From Pelotomaculum sp. PtaB.Bin104 (lineage in GTDB: Bacteria > Bacillota > Desulfotomaculia > Desulfotomaculales > Pelotomaculaceae): a stretch of DNA of 64,000 nt. Position 1 is the first letter of the stretch; each line of letters starts with the position of its first letter. Positions 61,133-64,000 of this stretch are shown here, piece by piece. The notes below the pieces were generated by a model. It saw only the letters and a list, made by a program, of their open reading frames with translations, did no database searches and was not told the origin of the DNA. Location: positions 1-64,000 of the forward strand of contig MVQL01000235.1 of NCBI GenBank assembly GCA_002067205.1, written 5' to 3'. A program made the translations under genes and the position numbers.

Positions 61133-63471
61133 AGCCCCCGGCGAAAATTTTTCTGAGCTTTTTTCAGTCGCTCCGGTATATGTCTTTTTGATTGCATGTC
61201 TGATTGGTTAAAGAAAGCTTTAGCTGGTGTATAAGCCCGGCCCAAAAGCAAGTGCAGCAGGAAAACCGCCGCTTCCTTGTCCAGCGGCCGGTTGAAGTTT
61301 GAGCACTTGGGAGAATAAATGCAGGCCGGGCAACCCACCTCGCACTGGCAGGACACAATCGCATCAAGTGTTGCCTCAAACAGCCTTTCCGCTTCGTCGT
61401 AGCCTTTTTCACTGAACCCAACCCCGCCGTAGCAGGCATCATGGATAAAGATGGTTGGTCCCTGGGTTTGCAGGTGGAACACGGTGGAAAGACCGCCCAG
61501 GTCGTTCCGGTCACACATAGCGAATAGCGGCAAAAGCCCGATTGCCGCATGCTCTACCGCGTGCAACCCGCCCATCAACTGAAGGCCGTGCTTTTTAGTC
61601 AGTTCAGCGGTCTGCTCATTTAATACGACCCACATGCCTGTGGTTTCCAAAACCCGCTCCGGAAGCTCCAGCCGCCCGCTGCCGACTACTTGCCCCGTCT
61701 TCTCCTGTTTTTTGATAAACCCGGTCACTCTGGTGGTTACCTTGAGCTGCCCTGTGTATAGGAGGTGGCCGTTTATTACCCTGCTCGTCTCGGTGGAGAG
61801 GATTTCAGTGCTTTTTTCCCGGCCGCACATAGTATAATAATCCACATCCATCCGCTTCATATAAGCTGTGCTGCGGTCAAGGTCTAGCTGATCCACCACA
61901 TAAGTGCCGCCCTGGTGGGTGTAGACTGCCCCCGGATAGACTTCCGACACAGCTGCGTTTTCATCCAGCACTTCGAGCAGGCGGTTCCCCCTGCCTGTAT
62001 CCCGCAGGTGAATCAATTCAGCGGAGCCGGACCTGACGTTGACCCGGTCTGGCGGGTATGCCTGGCCGTTAAAATAGTAGATTCCACCCGAATAGACAAC
62101 TTCACCGTCCTCCTCCAGCAGGGTGAGCAGGTCGGCAAAGGTCTTCCCCCACAGGGGGTAGTCGGCCGGGGCAACGGGCAGCTCGTGGGCCGCGCAGAGG
62201 GCGTGCCCCATTAATATATAGGGGTTGTCCGGGTCAATTAGGGCCTGCTCGCTGGGGCTGGCAAAAAGCGCGCCGGTATTGCGGATAAAATACTGGTCCA
62301 GGGGTGTCTCCACAGCCACAAATATGACCAGCGAGTCCTTGCTGCCCCGTCCCACCCGGCCGGCCTGCTGCCAGGTGGAGGCGATTGTGCCCGGAAAGCC
62401 CGCGATGATACAGACCTCCAGCTCACCTACATCAATGCCCAACTCCAGCGCATTAGTGGAAACAACCCCCAGAAGGGAGCCGCTAAAGAGCGCCTCTTCG
62501 ATATTTCTCCGCTCTTTCGCGAGATACCCACCCCGGTAGGCCATGACCTTGCCGGCATATTTATCTTCTTTTATATTATCCCTTGTGAAGCGTAAAATCC
62601 GCTCGGCCACCTGCCTGGCCCGGGAAAAAGTGATGGTCCGGTAACGGTTCTCCAGGCACAAAGCCAATAGCCAAGCCACCTCGTGAATATAGGGCTTGTG
62701 CGCGGGAGGCCGCCACAGGACAAATTTCGTCGCGCCCCGGGGGGCACCGTTATTATCAACCAGTTCCACCGGCCGGCCGGTCAGGCGTAAAGCGTGCTCC
62801 CGGGGATTGGCGATGGTTGCCGAGCAGAGAATAAAAACCGGGTCAGCACCATAGTGGTAGCAAATTCGCCTCATCCGCCTGATGATGTGTGAGACATGGG
62901 TGCCAAAAACGCCCCGGTAGTTGTGCATTTCGTCAATAACAACAAATTTAAGGTTGGAAAAGAACCGGTACCACTTCAGGTGGTTCGGTAAGATCCCCCG
63001 GTGCAGCATATCCGGGTTGGTAATTATGATATTGGCGCTGTCCCGCAGGGCTAGCCTTTCCCCGTCTTGGGTGTCGCCGTCATATACCCCAGCCTTGAGC
63101 GGAACCCCGAAGTCCGTGATGGCATCAAGCTGGTCCTGCCCCAAAGCCTTGGTGGGAAAAAGATAAAGGGCGGTCTGTTCACACTTGCGCAAAATCGAAT
63201 CCAGCACCGGCAGGTTGTAGCACATGCTTTTTCCCGAGGCGGTGGGAGTGACCACAACTATGCTTTGGTCACGACGCACTTTTTTAATGGCCTCCACCTG
63301 GTGAGTATACAGCCTTTCAATGCCCCTCCTGCGCAGCACGGTGCCGATAGCCGGGTGGAGCTTAAACCCCAGCGCGCTGTACTTAGCCTGCCGGGGCTTA
63401 AGATCTTCTATATGGATAATCTGCCCGCTGTAAAAAAAGCTGGTTTTTATGCGCTCCAGGAGTTCTTCCAT
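61129..63471 (-). CDS. mrfA: MrfA (YprA) DEAD/DEAH-box helicase with DUF1998 domain
   Basis: 780 residues. It has a Q-motif-like LYTHQVEAI, Walker A VVTPTASGKSMCYNLP, DEMH in VVIDEMHNYRG, LCSATIANP (motif III), and QQAGRVGRGS (motif VI). The C-terminal DUF1998 has CQCEVGCPACIYSPKC, the four-Cys zinc site of MrfA. It is a 3'-5' helicase for mitomycin repair, coupled to MrfB. ATG 63471. Strong neighbour support. Confidence 0.96.
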   Translation of the reverse strand: MEELLERIKTSFFYSGQIIHIEDLKPRQAKYSALGFKLHPAIGTVLRRRGIERLYTHQVEAIKKVRRDQSIVVVTPTASGKSMCYNLPVLDSILRKCEQTALYLFPTKALGQDQLDAITDFGVPLKAGVYDGDTQDGERLALRDSANIIITNPDMLHRGILPNHLKWYRFFSNLKFVVIDEMHNYRGVFGTHVSHIIRRMRRICYHYGADPVFILCSATIANPREHALRLTGRPVELVDNNGAPRGATKFVLWRPPAHKPYIHEVAWLLALCLENRYRTITFSRARQVAERILRFTRDNIKEDKYAGKVMAYRGGYLAKERRNIEEALFSGSLLGVVSTNALELGIDVGELEVCIIAGFPGTIASTWQQAGRVGRGSKDSLVIFVAVETPLDQYFIRNTGALFASPSEQALIDPDNPYILMGHALCAAHELPVAPADYPLWGKTFADLLTLLEEDGEVVYSGGIYYFNGQAYPPDRVNVRSGSAELIHLRDTGRGNRLLEVLDENAAVSEVYPGAVYTHQGGTYVVDQLDLDRSTAYMKRMDVDYYTMCGREKSTEILSTETSRVINGHLLYTGQLKVTTRVTGFIKKQEKTGQVVGSGRLELPERVLETTGMWVVLNEQTAELTKKHGLQLMGGLHAVEHAAIGLLPLFAMCDRNDLGGLSTVFHLQTQGPTIFIHDACYGGVGFSEKGYDEAERLFEATLDAIVSCQCEVGCPACIYSPKCSNFNRPLDKEAAVFLLHLLLGRAYTPAKAFFNQSDMQSKRHIPERLKKAQKNFRRGL

Positions 63472-63697
63472 CGTTTAAACACCCCGATAAATTGTCATCT
63501 TTATTATACCTGATCTGGAGTAAAAACGGGGTTAAAGTTAACTCAGACGCTGGAGGGTCGCCACCCGAAGGAGGTTGAAGTGCAGTACAACAACCGCCGC
63601 TGCCGCTAGTCATGTTAAACACATCTTTCAGAGCACCAGCCACTTCATTCACTTATGTCGTGGTAAATAATTCCTCTTGCCGTTTTGTGCTTATCAA

Positions 63698-63727
63698 CAA
63701 AAAAAGAAAAGAGCCCGAAGGCTCTCT
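63698..63727 (-). terminator. Terminator after the small gene at 63.7-63.95 kb
   Basis: On the minus strand AGAGCC-TTCG-GGCTCT is followed by a T-rich tail. Confidence 0.88.
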
Positions 63728-63731
63728 AAAA

Positions 63732-63950
63732 TTAAACTTGCATGTTTTTCAGGCCCTTAACTAAAGAGGTCATTATTGTAGCCACATCAACAGCGCTGTC
63801 AATATCATTCGCTTTAAACCTTGTTTTGAACCAGAGATCGGTTTCTCCTGCTTCATTAGTCCTCAACTCAATTTCTACATCATTGCTTCTGACAATTCCA
63901 GCGAACATTGTGGCTGCCACTTTTAATAAATCCTTATCTTTGACATCCAT
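63732..63950 (-). CDS. Small hypothetical protein
   Basis: 72 residues, not recognised. It is mixed alpha/beta (MDVKDKDLLKVAATMFAGIV, VEIELRTNEAGETDLWFKTRF, then SAVDVATIMTSLVKGL). ATG 63950 follows GGAGGTGG at 5 bases, and a strong terminator follows the gene, so it is real. It lies upstream of mrfA, with about 260 bases between. No domain can be assigned. Confidence 0.75.
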   Translation of the reverse strand: MDVKDKDLLKVAATMFAGIVRSNDVEIELRTNEAGETDLWFKTRFKANDIDSAVDVATIMTSLVKGLKNMQV

Positions 63951-64000
63951 TTAGCCCACCTCCATTATATGTATTTCCTGTATTTCCATTAGTGGATAAT

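Noticed and set aside
63571-63609. Plus-strand AAGGAGG followed by a 9-codon frame
   Set aside because: Too short to support; no promoter or neighbour to suggest a leader peptide.
63398-63652. Minus-strand open frame with a CC motif upstream of mrfA
   Set aside because: No ribosome site at the GTG start, overlaps the mrfA start by 74 bases, and the sequence does not resemble a known protein.
1-64000. CRISPR arrays, rRNA genes, IS transposases, conjugation genes
   Set aside because: No direct-repeat arrays, rRNA sequence or transposase motif was found on either strand.

Overview
The window reads as one stretch of a spore-forming, anaerobic Gram-positive chromosome of the Peptococcaceae type (Pelotomaculum/Desulfotomaculum-like). 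The basis is the conserved gene order tRNA-Ser / SRP RNA / dnaX / yaaK / recR / bofA, the block gin / Orn-Lys-Arg decarboxylase / tmk / holB / ricT / yabA / rsmI / abrB / metG / tatD / yabE / rsmA / yabG, the many sporulation genes (Spo0E-like, SipL-like SPOCS-LysM, Gin, BofA, YabG), strong Shine-Dalgarno sites, and a ferredoxin-dependent 2-oxoacid oxidoreductase. The genus is an inference from content and order. Almost everything is transcribed leftward.

Layout. 0-10.6 kb: AT-rich surface-polysaccharide cluster (frameshifted glycosyltransferase, a 1,091-residue methyltransferase-glycosyltransferase fusion, an ABC-2 exporter pair, a TuaH-like glycosyltransferase, an O-antigen-ligase/TPR protein). 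10.8-14.5 kb: tRNA-Val, then a decayed zone with a frameshifted BON protein, a Spo0E-like gene, a 5'-truncated gene behind a structured element, and a 3'-truncated epimerase. 14.4-19.7 kb: LapA, MscL, UspA, a TtcA-like enzyme, a YbaB paralogue and a SPOCS protein. 19.7-23.7 kb: SipL-like protein, and a two-domain CAP protein behind a c-di-AMP (ydaO) riboswitch. 23.8-29 kb: a trypsin-like peptidase gene split by a 3.2-kb serine-recombinase element, directly downstream of yabG. 29-63.5 kb: housekeeping replication, repair, translation and sporulation genes, a KOR operon, an ABC exporter, a radical SAM/SPASM gene beside a very Cys-rich protein, and mrfAB.

Two systems stand out. (1) The peptidase: its His-containing half (27.54-28.03 kb) and its Asp/Ser half (23.82-24.4 kb) meet at matching CCCGG cores in the same codon phase, so precise excision would restore one open 337-codon gene. 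The element carries a large serine recombinase ending about 35 bp from one core, a 54-codon coupled ORF and a zinc alcohol dehydrogenase. Its position after yabG, which has a sigma-K-like promoter, suggests a skin-like, mother-cell-controlled DNA rearrangement. (2) A 315-residue protein with an LSm-like N terminus and 25 cysteines in residues 80-272, part of it in 8-residue repeats, lies 3 bp upstream of a SPASM radical SAM enzyme. This looks like a RiPP-type or coat-protein modification operon of unusual size.

Several genes have strong ribosome sites but no ATG/GTG/TTG at the expected place (14721 ATT, 18102 CTG, 42441 ATA), and two genes look broken by single-base shifts. Some of these could be sequence errors rather than biology.
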